A DNA stretch of 64,000 nucleotides, taken from assembly GCA_000940995.1 (NCBI GenBank), contig CP005973.1:248001-312000 (forward strand), in the 5' to 3' direction. Positions 1 to 8,578 of this stretch are shown one piece after another (positions within the stretch are counted from its first letter, which is position 1; each line of letters opens with the position of its first letter). The notes below the pieces were generated by a model. It was not told where the DNA came from and did no database searches. It saw nothing but the letters and a program-made list of their open reading frames with translations. The DNA is from Photobacterium gaetbulicola Gung47 (GTDB lineage Bacteria > Pseudomonadota > Gammaproteobacteria > Enterobacterales > Vibrionaceae). The position numbers and the translations under genes were made by a program.

Positions 1-183
1 GTAGCCGACATCTCCCCAGCCCTGATCGTCGGTATAGATAACAATGATATTTGGCTGGCTTGCCAAGTTGTCCCGAGGCGGTTCGATCTCCTGGGCATTC
101 ACGGTGGAGCCAGAATAGAGTAAGCCAGCAATCGCAAAAGCTAATGAGGATTTTTTTCCTTTTCCAAACATAGTGACCTTCAT
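1..183 (-). CDS. Sulfatase, N-terminal part (cut by window start)
   Basis: Only the first 61 codons are present. They read as a signal peptide (hydrophobic stretch ending near VNA, residue 30) followed by the sulfatase N-terminal strand with a T-D-D-Q-G-W-G-D-V-G-Y motif; the paired Asp residues bind Ca2+ in alkaline-phosphatase-fold sulfatases. The catalytic Cys motif lies beyond the window. A second Met at 171 has the better Shine-Dalgarno (AAGG five bases upstream), so the protein may start there. It lies 39 bases downstream of the sulfatase-maturating enzyme on the same strand, so the two are probably co-transcribed and the modifying enzyme is made together with a substrate. Confidence 0.85.
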   Translation of the reverse strand, partial: MKVTMFGKGKKSSLAFAIAGLLYSGSTVNAQEIEPPRDNLASQPNIIVIYTDDQGWGDVGY

Positions 184-222
184 TGAATACTGCCCCGTTT
201 ACTTAATTTTTCGTTGAGTAAC

Positions 223-1533
223 TTAAACAATCTGGCAGCAGCGCTTGACCTTCTTGCCGCTTCCACACGGGCAAGGGGAGTTACGGCCACCGGTAAAAGT
301 GTTAGCGACCATTTTCCTCTGCAGGTCGAGATAGATAATGTCTGAAGCCGGGCGGCCACGCATGAGTAGGTCGCGCATCTGCTTCATCTTTGCCTCGGTG
401 TGAGAAAAGAAGGCATAGTAGCCGGCACAGAAATAGCTGTGTCCCTCTTGTCCTGCTTCAGAGCGGGAGAAACGGTGTTTAGGGCATCCCCCGTGGCACT
501 GCATGCGGTAAGGGCAGCGGCGGCATTGCAGGGTGAGTTTGTCTTTCTTATCCATACCAAACTGGACGGCCTTGTCGGTCTGGTTCAGAGCCTGGATTGA
601 GGCGCTGTGAATATTGCCAAGCTTGTGCTCTGGATACACAAAGTGGTCACAGTTATACATGTCGCCGTTGGACTCAAGAATAAAGGCATGGCCACAGGTT
701 TCTGACTGAACACAAATGCCCGATGGCTCGTTGCACCATGTCGCTAGGGTTGAGTCGAAGGTGTTGACATAAATACGACCGACATCTTTTTTGACCCAAC
801 GGTCGAAGACGCGGTTGAGGAACTCACCATAGGCCAGTGACGGTACCGACCATTCGGTAACATCGGCCTCGGCCTGGTATTCTGGGCTAACAAGGAACAG
901 CCCTTCATCTGTTTCCTGCTTGGCTGTACGCTCAACAATTGGAATAAACTGCAAGAAGGTGGAGCCAATGCCGACCAAGAAATCGTAAACCTCTTCAGGG
1001 TACTTCACGTTCTCGCTGTTGAGCACAGTCAAGGTGTTGAAATCGACACCGTGCTTTTTCATCTTGGTGATGGCTGCCATCACCTTTTCATGGCTTGCCT
1101 TGCCGGCACGAGTTACACGGAAATGGTCGTGCAGGTGGGCAGGGCCATCGATGGAGATACCAATCAGGAAATTATGCTGTTTGAAAAACTGGCACCACTC
1201 GTCATCAACAAGCAGGCCATTGGTTTGGAACGCATTGGTAATTCGGTGGTGTTTCTTGTACTTGTGCTGCAGCTCCACGGCTTTGCGGAAGAAGTCGAGC
1301 CCCATAAGGGTTGGCTCGCCGCCTTGCCAGGAGAACTCGATCGATTCGTTGCCGCTGTTAGCATCAATATATTGCTCTATGTAGGCCTCAAGCGTTTCAT
1401 CTGACATTTGCCAGCGGCTTTTTCGCTCTGGGTAAAGGTTCTCTTTTTCTAGGTAAAAACAGTAAGTGCAGTCAAGGTTGCATACAGAGCTGCTTGGTTT
1501 CGCCATAACATGGCATGGTTTGAACGTAGACAT
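223..1533 (-). CDS. Anaerobic-type sulfatase-maturating enzyme (radical SAM/SPASM)
   Basis: 436 residues. The radical-SAM cluster motif C-N-L-D-C-T-Y-C (Cys18, Cys22, Cys25) is followed by a GGEP-type SAM contact (Q-G-G-E-P-T). A C-terminal SPASM region has many cysteines (about residues 265-375, including C-R-R-C-P-Y and C-H-G-G-C-P) for two auxiliary 4Fe-4S clusters. This is the anSME family, which oxidises the active-site Cys or Ser of sulfatases to formylglycine in the cytosol before export. The last ~18 residues form a SEC-C type zinc motif (C-P-C-G-S-G-K-K with a terminal C-C). All intact sulfatases in the window carry Cys at the modified position and are plausible substrates. A LacI-type operator lies 138 bases upstream of the start. 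Confidence 0.93.
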   Translation of the reverse strand: MSTFKPCHVMAKPSSSVCNLDCTYCFYLEKENLYPERKSRWQMSDETLEAYIEQYIDANSGNESIEFSWQGGEPTLMGLDFFRKAVELQHKYKKHHRITNAFQTNGLLVDDEWCQFFKQHNFLIGISIDGPAHLHDHFRVTRAGKASHEKVMAAITKMKKHGVDFNTLTVLNSENVKYPEEVYDFLVGIGSTFLQFIPIVERTAKQETDEGLFLVSPEYQAEADVTEWSVPSLAYGEFLNRVFDRWVKKDVGRIYVNTFDSTLATWCNEPSGICVQSETCGHAFILESNGDMYNCDHFVYPEHKLGNIHSASIQALNQTDKAVQFGMDKKDKLTLQCRRCPYRMQCHGGCPKHRFSRSEAGQEGHSYFCAGYYAFFSHTEAKMKQMRDLLMRGRPASDIIYLDLQRKMVANTFTGGRNSPCPCGSGKKVKRCCQIV

Positions 1534-1666
1534 TGCTTACCTTTATAACGTTATTGGCATAGGTTGAGGGTTAAGCTTGCACTTGGCGTCGCATCCTTGA
1601 CAGTGTTTGTATGCGAAACATCAATCTATGGTTGGCTATCAATGAAAGCGTTTATGTTTTGTTTCT

Positions 1667-1680
1667 GTATAAACGTTTCG
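1667..1680 (-). promoter_or_regulatory. LacI-type operator upstream of the maturase gene
   Basis: On the minus strand this reads TCGAAACGTTTATA, with the AAACGTTT core at 1671-1678. It is the same sequence and orientation (towards its gene) as sites before the porins and sulfatases. The central CG and symmetric arms are typical of LacI-family operators. A looser relative (GAAAGCGTTTAT) lies at 1644-1655. Confidence 0.65.
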
Positions 1681-1789
1681 AGTTAATTAAAGATTACCTT
1701 AAAGCCTGTAGTGCCTCAATTTATGCGTGGTTTGCATGTCTGGTAATGTGAGCTAAATCTACTATGTAGTCGAAATGATAAAAGTGGGT

Positions 1790-1817
1790 AAAAAAAGACA
1801 GCGCCTTGGCGCTGTCT
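1790..1817 (-). terminator. Intrinsic terminator of the sulfatase operon
   Basis: On the minus strand AGACAGCGCC and GGCGCTGTCT form a perfect 10-bp stem with a two-base loop, followed by a run of seven T. It lies ten bases beyond the stop of the sulfatase gene. Confidence 0.9.
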
Positions 1818-1826
1818 GAACGGTGG

Positions 1827-3257
1827 TTACAAGCTGTTGAGGTTTCGCCAGTTCGTTTCCACCGGGAACATGCCACGGTTCCACCCCCACAGTGCCGGCG
1901 TGTTCTCCGCATCCCAGGCTTCCCACGCGGCCTTTAGGCGCTCAACCTGTTCCGGGTGCTTGTCGGCCAGATCAACAGACTCCGAGATATCGTTGCTGAT
2001 GTTAAACAGCTGATAAGTCTTACGCTTGGCTCGCAGGTTAGGGACTACCAGCTTCCAGTCGTGGTCGCGGATTGCAGCGGCTAGAGTGGTATTCCAGTAC
2101 AGGAAGCGATTCTCCAGCTGCTTTTCTTTCCCGGTAAACAGCGGAAGCAGATCGACACCGTCCAATTGCCAGTCAGCCTTCACTTCAATACCGGCAGCGG
2201 CAGCCATAGTCGGCAGGATATCAAGTGAGATAACAGGCTCGTCGATGGTCTGTCCCGCAGGAATGGTGCCAGGCCAGGATACGGTAAACGGTACCCGGAT
2301 CCCGCCGTCCCACAGGGTGCCTTTTTCAGCGCGCAGAGGGAGGTTATAGGATGCATTGCCTTTGGGCTTTCCGCCATTGTCTGACAGGAAGAAGACAATG
2401 GTATTCTCGGTTAATTCTTGCTCGTCGAGCGCATCCATAATACGGCCAACGTTACGGTCAAGGTTGTAGTTCATTGCCAGTAGCTTGCGGCGCTTCTCAT
2501 CCTCGACATGAGCATAGCGCTCCAGATCTTCGTCTGTCGCCTGCAGTGGACCGTGCACGCCATTGAATGGCACATAAAGGAAGAAAGGGGCGTCTTTATG
2601 GCGCTTGATAAAGCTGATGGCCTCGGTGCCGAAACGGTCGGTCAGGTACTCATCGAAATTATCATCGAGCTCATCGTTGCGGTACATTGAAGAGAAAGGC
2701 TTTTGCGCTGCGCGCTCTTTGTTGACAGGGCCTATAAAGTAGTTGGCAGCACCGTTGTTGAAGCCGTAGAACTCATCGAATCCGCGGTGGTGGGGCCAGA
2801 ATTTACGTTGTTTGCCGTCATGGTGCTTGCCGACCATACCGGTGACATAACCTGCTTGCTGGAAGTAGTAACCGAAATTGTTGTTCAGCATATCATCCGG
2901 TGTACCCTGGACGATACCTTTCTCACGCACAAATGGGCCGGTGTTGTTGTGGAAGCCGAAGCGCTGCTGGTAGCGTCCCGATGTAATGCCAGCGCGCGAT
3001 GGGCCGCATACCGGCGCGGTGACATAACCTGATGTCAGTGCTACACCACTGGCTGCCAGGCGGTCGATATTCGGGGTTTCGACATCCTTGCTTGAATTGT
3101 GGTAGCCCACATCGGCATAGCCTAAGTCATCGGCGAACAGAATAACCACATTGGGTTGTGCTTGCGACTGCTCGTTGGATTGGGCGAAGGCAGCTCCGCT
3201 CCCCAGGGCTGCCAACACCGTCATGCTTACGGCTGTTTTCTTAAAAATATTTTTCAT
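1827..3257 (-). CDS. Secreted sulfatase (Cys-type, family S1)
   Basis: 476 residues. The signal peptide runs to about A-F-A-Q (residue 26). Asp43-Asp44 (F-A-D-D-L-G-Y) are metal ligands. The formylglycine motif is C84-G-P-S-R, and G-K-H-H-D-G and L-S-D-N-G-G complete the alkaline-phosphatase-fold active site. This is a periplasmic or surface sulfatase that removes sulfate esters from glycans. Its closest relative in the window is the gene just upstream (3298-4722), with similar length and motif spacing, which suggests a tandem duplication followed by divergence in substrate position. The 40-base gap and good AGGAAA Shine-Dalgarno support co-transcription. The exact substrate cannot be read from sequence. 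Confidence 0.93.
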   Translation of the reverse strand: MKNIFKKTAVSMTVLAALGSGAAFAQSNEQSQAQPNVVILFADDLGYADVGYHNSSKDVETPNIDRLAASGVALTSGYVTAPVCGPSRAGITSGRYQQRFGFHNNTGPFVREKGIVQGTPDDMLNNNFGYYFQQAGYVTGMVGKHHDGKQRKFWPHHRGFDEFYGFNNGAANYFIGPVNKERAAQKPFSSMYRNDELDDNFDEYLTDRFGTEAISFIKRHKDAPFFLYVPFNGVHGPLQATDEDLERYAHVEDEKRRKLLAMNYNLDRNVGRIMDALDEQELTENTIVFFLSDNGGKPKGNASYNLPLRAEKGTLWDGGIRVPFTVSWPGTIPAGQTIDEPVISLDILPTMAAAAGIEVKADWQLDGVDLLPLFTGKEKQLENRFLYWNTTLAAAIRDHDWKLVVPNLRAKRKTYQLFNISNDISESVDLADKHPEQVERLKAAWEAWDAENTPALWGWNRGMFPVETNWRNLNSL

Positions 3258-3297
3258 TCTTATTTTCCTCGTAGGTCAGAGGTTTACAGCCCTTTGC

Positions 3298-4722
3298 TTA
3301 GTTGCGTCCGCGCCAGCCATTGGCATGCGGGAATAGCTGACGGTTCCATCCCCACTTCGGCTCTTGGTTGTCGGCATCCCAGCGTTCAAGTTCTGCTAGC
3401 AGGCGTGCGACCTGTTCAGGGTGCTTGTGGGCAATGTCGTTCGACTCGCTGATGTCTTCCGAGATCTTGTACAACTGAGGTTTCGGCCTCTTGACCAAGG
3501 TATTCGGAATAAACAGTTTCCAGTCGTTGTCGCGGATGGCGCTCGCGTTGATAGTTTTCCAGTACAGGAATCGCTCATCGATATCAGTGACTTCACCCTT
3601 AAGTAACGGCAGCAAGTTTTCGCCCTCTAGCTGCCATTCCTCTTGTTGTTCAATACCGGCCATTGCCAGCGTGGTCGGTAAGATATCGAGGGATATCATT
3701 GGTGTGTCAATGACTTGTTCAGCAGGGATGGTGCCACGCCAAGTGATGGTTGTTGGTACGCGAATGCCGCCCTCCCAGTAGGTACCCTTCCTACCATTTA
3801 ACGGCGTATTGACAGACCCATTGTCATCAGGTCGACCACCATTGTCTGACATGAAGATGATCATGGTGTTTTCCATCAAATCATGTTCTTCAAGTTTGTC
3901 GACCATTTTGCCGATATTGAGGTCCATGTTGTACGTCATCGCGATCATTTTTCGGCGCAGTTCGTCGTCGATATAGGAGAACTTCTCCAAGTCCTCTTTC
4001 TTGGCCTGCATCGGCCCGTGTGAGGCATTGAACGGTACATAAAGGAAGAAAGGTTTATCCTTATGGCGTTCAATAAAGTTGACAGCTTCATCGCCAAAAA
4101 TGTCAGTCAGGTAGCCATCGAAATCTTCAACCAATTCATCGTTACGGTGGATTGATGAGAACGTTCTTTCTTCAGCATTCATGGTATTAAAACCACTGAC
4201 AAAATAGTCGGCAGCACCATTATTGAACCCGTAGAACTCGTCCCAGCCACGGTTGTGCGGCCAGTACTCCTTAGCATCACCGTCATGAGACTTACCGATA
4301 AAGCCAGTGACATAGCCGGCGTCGCTGAAATAGTTACCAATAGTTTTGGCATTGAGGTCGAGGCCCTGGACGATGCCGGGCTCCTTGATGAATGGAGCGG
4401 TATTGTCGTGGTAACCGTAACGCTGCTGGTAGCGGCCTGTCAGCAACCCGGCACGAGAGGGTCCGCAGACGGAAGCTGTTACATAGCCAGCAGAAAAGAT
4501 GGCACCTTCCGCAGCGATCTTGTCCATATGCGGGGTAACGATATCCTGGCTTTGGTTTTGAAAGCCCATGTCGGCATAGCCGATATCATCGACGAAAATA
4601 AACAGGACATTCGGTTGTTGCTGCGTCTCAGTGGCTGGGGTTGGCGTATCAGCAAGCGCCGGTGCGCTCAGTGCAGCCATCATGGCCAACGTGAGACCAT
4701 GCTTGTTAAACGTGGTGTTCAT
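3298..4722 (-). CDS. Secreted sulfatase (Cys-type, family S1)
   Basis: 474 residues. The signal peptide ends near A-L-A-D (residue 24). Asp45-Asp46 are the metal ligands, the formylglycine site is C86-G-P-S-R, and a G-K-S-H-D-G and an M-S-D-N-G-G motif follow. It parallels the 476-residue sulfatase immediately downstream along its length. It is third in a four-gene run (small protein, lipoprotein, sulfatase, sulfatase), but a strong intrinsic terminator separates it from the lipoprotein gene. Sulfatase expression is therefore probably a read-through fraction of lipoprotein expression. It is expected to act in the periplasm on sulfated oligosaccharides entering through the KdgM-type porin encoded nearby. 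Confidence 0.93.
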   Translation of the reverse strand: MNTTFNKHGLTLAMMAALSAPALADTPTPATETQQQPNVLFIFVDDIGYADMGFQNQSQDIVTPHMDKIAAEGAIFSAGYVTASVCGPSRAGLLTGRYQQRYGYHDNTAPFIKEPGIVQGLDLNAKTIGNYFSDAGYVTGFIGKSHDGDAKEYWPHNRGWDEFYGFNNGAADYFVSGFNTMNAEERTFSSIHRNDELVEDFDGYLTDIFGDEAVNFIERHKDKPFFLYVPFNASHGPMQAKKEDLEKFSYIDDELRRKMIAMTYNMDLNIGKMVDKLEEHDLMENTMIIFMSDNGGRPDDNGSVNTPLNGRKGTYWEGGIRVPTTITWRGTIPAEQVIDTPMISLDILPTTLAMAGIEQQEEWQLEGENLLPLLKGEVTDIDERFLYWKTINASAIRDNDWKLFIPNTLVKRPKPQLYKISEDISESNDIAHKHPEQVARLLAELERWDADNQEPKWGWNRQLFPHANGWRGRN

Positions 4723-4746
4723 CGTAATGTTTCCTACAAAACTGGG

Positions 4747-4774
4747 AAAAAACGGCCATGTGAAATGGCCGTTT
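4747..4774 (-). terminator. Intrinsic terminator inside the operon
   Basis: On the minus strand AAACGGCCAT and ATGGCCGTTT pair perfectly around a five-base loop and run into a T tract. It sits between the lipoprotein stop and the start of the first sulfatase, so it would attenuate the two sulfatase genes relative to the lipoprotein. Confidence 0.85.
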
Positions 4775-4794
4775 ATAAATAAAAGGGGAGAAAG

Positions 4795-6228
4795 TTATTC
4801 AGGTGTGTCGGTCGGGTTCATTACCAGCTTGATGTCGCCCAGGCCATAACGGAAACCTTCTAGTGCATCGAACTTAATGCTGTCGTCACTGTGCCTAACT
4901 TGTACGTGGGTTTCTAGTTTCTCCACATATTGCAGGGCGTTGAGGCTAACCTGACCGTTTGCGCTGGTAAAGAAGTCGCGTAGCGGGATTGCAATGTCAA
5001 TAGTTTTGCCTTTATCTGCCTCTGCTGCGGTTAGGTTATATGTTAGAGCCACGCTATTGCCGTATCCACCCGCAGACAAATCTATTGTGTTGTTGCCCGG
5101 GCTGTAGAATTGCATGACTAGCTCTAGCTGGCCTTCAGTAGGCATATTGACTGTACCGTTATTGGGAATGACAAACTCTGCCTGTAATTCACCGTTTAGC
5201 ATATAGTGGCTGAGGTCAAGTCTAGGCTGTGTCATATCCTTGAGGTTAGCGCCGATATCGATGGCAAAGGAGAGGATGCTGCGTCTTTCCGGATCGAATT
5301 TTTCATCGTAATAAATGCCACGGGCACGGATGGCATCTTCATCAACACCATTATTCGTAATATTGGCTGCAGCACCACGCGTAATGCGTATATCTTGTGC
5401 TTCACCACTTAGTTCCCAAGTTGATCCGACTTTGGTATCACGTAGGATAATCGTTTCTTCATCAGTCAGTACCTTACTGTTGTTGTTGTTGTAACAACCT
5501 TGGATATTGACATTTGCTGGAGTGACAGTCACTGAGTTATTGGCCAAACGTGCCTGGCTAAACTCGTACTGAATGGCGCCTGTGGTTTCGATCTCCATGG
5601 CCATATCAACAGTTGTGAGGTCTAAGCCATCGTCCATAAAGCAGTTGAGAGGAACGCGGATAAATTGGGCTTGTTCACCAGCAGAAGCGATGACGGCACT
5701 GGTAATATCGGCGGAGAATTTCTTGTCGCCGTTAGCCATGCTGAGCAGGACCGGATTTGGATTTGCCGGGTCATCACCTAAATCATAACTTAGCGTTTTA
5801 ACATAGAATTGAACAGACCCGCCTTGGAATTTTTCAGCATCATAAAAACCGTTAGATTTTGTTATGTCGTAGTCTTGATTAGCCAAGAAACGTAAAGAAG
5901 CTTGGTTGTCAGTCACAGTGACGGTTAGGGGGGAGACTTTAGCGAACTCACCCTCGACATTGATATTGCTTGCTGCTGGCAATGCGTTGCCGTCGACCGC
6001 TGTTTCCGTTCCGTCTGAATCTACCGCATACATCACATATGGGTTGTTGAACTCTTTAGGATCGTTGTGATAAAGAGGTACTTGCAAACCGAGTTCGTTT
6101 GATGCACCACCGCCACCACCGCCACCGGTGTTACCACCGCCGCTGTAGTCGTAGTTATCACTCAAACATCCTGTTAGTGCGACAGCCGAAGTTATTAATA
6201 AAGCTAAGGAGGATTTCTTATAAGTCAT
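4795..6228 (-). CDS. Surface-type lipoprotein with ExoP-like carbohydrate-binding features
   Basis: 477 residues from the ATG at 6228. This start is chosen because it gives a lipoprotein signal with an L-T-G-C lipobox; upstream in-frame Met codons would bury it. A Gly-rich linker of about 20 residues follows the lipid-anchored Cys. Residues ~110-230 resemble the ExoP C-terminal galactose-binding-like domain seen in some GH3 enzymes (pattern: small Met-containing strand, I-R-V-P-L-N-C-F, L-D-L-T-T-V-D, then a strand ending A-R-L-A). A second beta-rich half ends at G-L-G-D-I-K-L-V-M. No enzymatic motif is visible. A paralogue of similar architecture lies at 22498-23988, and each is divergent from a KdgM-type porin, so a glycan-capture role is inferred. 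Confidence 0.7.
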   Translation of the reverse strand: MTYKKSSLALLITSAVALTGCLSDNYDYSGGGNTGGGGGGGASNELGLQVPLYHNDPKEFNNPYVMYAVDSDGTETAVDGNALPAASNINVEGEFAKVSPLTVTVTDNQASLRFLANQDYDITKSNGFYDAEKFQGGSVQFYVKTLSYDLGDDPANPNPVLLSMANGDKKFSADITSAVIASAGEQAQFIRVPLNCFMDDGLDLTTVDMAMEIETTGAIQYEFSQARLANNSVTVTPANVNIQGCYNNNNSKVLTDEETIILRDTKVGSTWELSGEAQDIRITRGAAANITNNGVDEDAIRARGIYYDEKFDPERRSILSFAIDIGANLKDMTQPRLDLSHYMLNGELQAEFVIPNNGTVNMPTEGQLELVMQFYSPGNNTIDLSAGGYGNSVALTYNLTAAEADKGKTIDIAIPLRDFFTSANGQVSLNALQYVEKLETHVQVRHSDDSIKFDALEGFRYGLGDIKLVMNPTDTPE

Positions 6229-6265
6229 TGTAGGGAGCCTTTTTCTTAATATTAGGGATACAGAT

Positions 6266-6607
6266 TTAGCCTTTTTTCGAGGCATTGAAGCGGCGCAGAT
6301 CATCACGGCTTATTACTTTGAATAGGCCTGACTGGTAAGTCGTCCAATATGGCTTGCGCGCTTCACGGAAAGCATCTGTACCGCGGCCGTGTTCTTGGAT
6401 AAGTTTTGCATTTGCTTTTGCCATATCCGCTTTTAGCTGCTTAATTTTGTCGGCATCACCTTGACTAAGTTCTAAGAAAACTTGCATCTCATGGACTTCG
6501 GTGGAGATTCGCTTTTGATCTCTTGGAGCAAGGTCATTGTATGCAAGGGCTTGGCTTGAAATAAGCATTAACAGTGCAGTAGAGCAGGTAGCAATCATTT
6601 TTTTCAT
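6266..6607 (-). CDS. Small periplasmic protein of unknown function
   Basis: 113 residues from the ATG at 6607, which has GGAGA eight bases upstream; longer in-frame starts lack a Shine-Dalgarno and would hide the signal peptide. The signal peptide ends near A-L-A-Y (residue 22). The mature part is charged and predicted mainly helical, with no cysteine and no recognised motif. It is the first gene of the lipoprotein-sulfatase run (37-base gap to the lipoprotein) and its promoter region carries an operator variant, so it belongs to the glycan regulon. No counterpart accompanies the second lipoprotein/porin pair. I do not recognise the family. Confidence 0.7.
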   Translation of the reverse strand: MKKMIATCSTALLMLISSQALAYNDLAPRDQKRISTEVHEMQVFLELSQGDADKIKQLKADMAKANAKLIQEHGRGTDAFREARKPYWTTYQSGLFKVISRDDLRRFNASKKG

Positions 6608-6635
6608 AGCGGAATCTCCAAGAAAACCTGTGTCA

Positions 6636-6649
6636 TAAAAACGTTTCAA
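6636..6649 (-). promoter_or_regulatory. LacI-type operator variant before the lipoprotein operon
   Basis: AAACGTTT core at 6639-6646. On the minus strand it reads TTGAAACGTTTTTATG, one base longer in the T run than the consensus. It lies about 32 bases before the first start codon, closer than at the other genes. Confidence 0.55.
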
Positions 6650-7186
6650 CTAAATGTTGAGTGAAACATACATAAGATATTTAAACGGTTCAATCATCAG
6701 CCCCTCAACAAGAAAAAAATATTAAGTTTTTTAATGAATTTTGTGATGTAACGCTTGTTAAAGCCTGTTGGTTAACCATTTTTAGTCAGGGGGAAATGGT
6801 GAATATGCTCAGGTTTTCATTTTGCGTTCTTTTTGTCCCAAAAATAAACCAATATACAAGTCACTAAAAAGGTGCTGGTGTAAGTTGTTGATTTAAGTGG
6901 GTTTTAGTCGTGGGTGTAAAATTTTGCGTGTGATTTGGTTCATATTGTGTGAATTTAAATTGCTCTATAAAATTCATCAATTGGATGCAAAAATCAACAA
7001 AATTAGATACTTATAACCTGTTTTTGCTGTTTGTCGTGTTGATTGACTTCCTAGTCGAAACGTTTATCTTTGTTGATATCAATTAGATGATTGAAGATTA
7101 CGAATTTTGTTACTTATTTAAAAACTTCAGTCATCAATTACAAATACCAGCGAGTTATAATTATCTGATACGTAAGCAGGGTTAAA
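6650..7186. other. Divergent control region between lipoprotein operon and porin
   Basis: This 537-base AT-rich stretch has no open frame I would call a gene. It holds two operator copies, one near each end (6639-6646 just outside and 7058-7065), as expected for back-to-back promoters. I see no other structure. Confidence 0.7.
7055..7068 (+). promoter_or_regulatory. LacI-type operator before porin gene
   Basis: Reads TCGAAACGTTTATC with core 7058-7065, about 120 bases before the porin start and in the same orientation relative to the gene as the other sites. Confidence 0.65.
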
Positions 7187-8155
7187 ATGAATAAGAAATT
7201 GATATTAAGCATAGGGACATTATTGCTTTCAGGGGGAGCTTGGGCTTCTCAAACAGACTCAGGTTCTTTCCAGATTGATATGGACGGTGATGTCGATACA
7301 ATTCAAGTGCGTGCAGATTCAAATCCGAATCTAAGACGAACTAACTTTTTTACTGGTCTAAATTATAACGAAGCCGTATTTGAACGCGCGCCAAAACGTA
7401 GCAATGTCCGCTTGGTTTATTTAGATGGTTCGACACGAATCAATGAGCACTGGCGTATCAGGCATGTCCTTTCAGAAGCTTGGCTCACTGAAGGTAAAAA
7501 TCAAGAGCGTACCGACGGTCGCGTTAACTTTACCATTGCCCCTCGCTATGAGCACTGGGTTAGTCCAAAGGTAAGCTGGTTCGCAGAGCCTGTGTATATC
7601 CGTGGTGTTGAAGCGTCCAATGGACTTGCAACGCAAGAACTTAAATTAAAACCAGGCGTACAGCTGACCTTTGGCCAGCACTTCATCTCTACCACCGGTG
7701 ATTACCAGTTTAAGTGGCGTGAGCGATACAACCGTGAAGATAATGATAATTGGCAGGCCTATTCTGCAGATGTCAATTATGTTTACCGATATAGCCCACA
7801 ATTTAACTTTGGTATTAGTGGAACATACAGCGGAACTGTTGACAACTCTGATTACGAATTTCGTCGCAAGAACTACAATGTGAAACCTTTTGTTCGTTTA
7901 CGTCACTACTACGATATCACGACTGAGGTTAACACTACATTTGGTCGTGAAGAAAGTGGCCAGCACTGGGTGGGTTATGATTATGCATCCATCAGTATAA
8001 ACAACAACAAACGAATCACTCGAAATCTTCGTTTCGTTGCTAACGCTCAGTATAAAGAAGGCAAGCGTAATGGACCTCCAGCTGGAGTTACTGACTGGAG
8101 TGGTGGTGATAAGGAAGAATTACAATTCCGTGTTGGTTTCAACATCACATTGTAA
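7187..8155 (+). CDS. KdgM-type oligosaccharide porin
   Basis: 322 residues. The signal peptide MNKKLILSIG... ends at A-W-A-S (residue 20/21). The rest alternates polar and aromatic residues in strands typical of a 12-stranded KdgM-like barrel: F-T-G-L-N-Y-N-E, I-A-P-R-Y-E-H-W, F-A-E-P-V-Y, a Y-R-Y-S-P-Q-F-N-F-G strand, and V-R-L-R-H-Y. It ends in a short barrel-type strand (F-R-V-G-F-N-I-T-L). KdgM porins take up acidic oligosaccharides, which fits sulfated or uronate products. It is divergent from the lipoprotein operon. A second porin of the same type is at 24764-25717 in the same arrangement. It is monocistronic, with an operator upstream and a terminator directly downstream. Confidence 0.85.
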   Translation: MNKKLILSIGTLLLSGGAWASQTDSGSFQIDMDGDVDTIQVRADSNPNLRRTNFFTGLNYNEAVFERAPKRSNVRLVYLDGSTRINEHWRIRHVLSEAWLTEGKNQERTDGRVNFTIAPRYEHWVSPKVSWFAEPVYIRGVEASNGLATQELKLKPGVQLTFGQHFISTTGDYQFKWRERYNREDNDNWQAYSADVNYVYRYSPQFNFGISGTYSGTVDNSDYEFRRKNYNVKPFVRLRHYYDITTEVNTTFGREESGQHWVGYDYASISINNNKRITRNLRFVANAQYKEGKRNGPPAGVTDWSGGDKEELQFRVGFNITL

Positions 8156-8166
8156 ATGAATTATCA

Positions 8167-8190
8167 AAAGGGGCTTCGGCCCCTTTTTTT
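8167..8190 (+). terminator. Intrinsic terminator of porin gene
   Basis: AAGGGGC-ttcg-GCCCCTT stem with a UUCG tetraloop followed by seven T, eleven bases after the porin stop. Confidence 0.95.
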
Positions 8191-8578
8191 ACTGTATTAT
8201 ATTTTTCGGGAAGTATTTGAATTAAATACTTTTCCTAAACTTGTTGTTGGCTGGTTATTTTCAGACTCCTGCTAGCGATAACTTTCCTGAATTATTTTGA
8301 TACCATTCTTAACCTTTTTAATACATCTATAATTAACGCGTTGCTTATCCATTCCTACCACGAAGAAAGCACCCTTCTAAACGCCCCGGTTGTACGAGAA
8401 TGCTAGGCTACTCACATTATTAGAAGCATAACCGGTGTAAGATTGTTGAAACGTTTATATTGGTGGTTGGCGCATGTGATTGCATTGGTAGGTAACGATC
8501 TGTTGGCTTGTCCGTTGCGCTTGTTTCTCTACTTTGCATCGATCACCATCATCCATTGAAGACAGGTTATAAGTTACG
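8191..8578. other. Upstream region of sulfatase gene
   Basis: 388 bases without a credible gene. It contains the operator at 8446-8459 and presumably the sulfatase promoter. Nothing else stands out. Confidence 0.6.
8446..8459 (+). promoter_or_regulatory. LacI-type operator before sulfatase
   Basis: Reads TTGAAACGTTTATA with core 8449-8456, 123 bases before the sulfatase start. The TTGAAA part could also serve as a -35 box. Confidence 0.65.

Noticed and set aside
400..1404. Plus-strand open frames inside the maturase gene
   Set aside because: They are antisense to a clearly conserved protein, have no ribosome sites and show no protein-like features.
6107..6150. Short CCACCGCCA-type tandem repeats as a repeat element
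   Set aside because: They encode the Gly-rich linker of the lipoprotein; no independent repeat or CRISPR structure.
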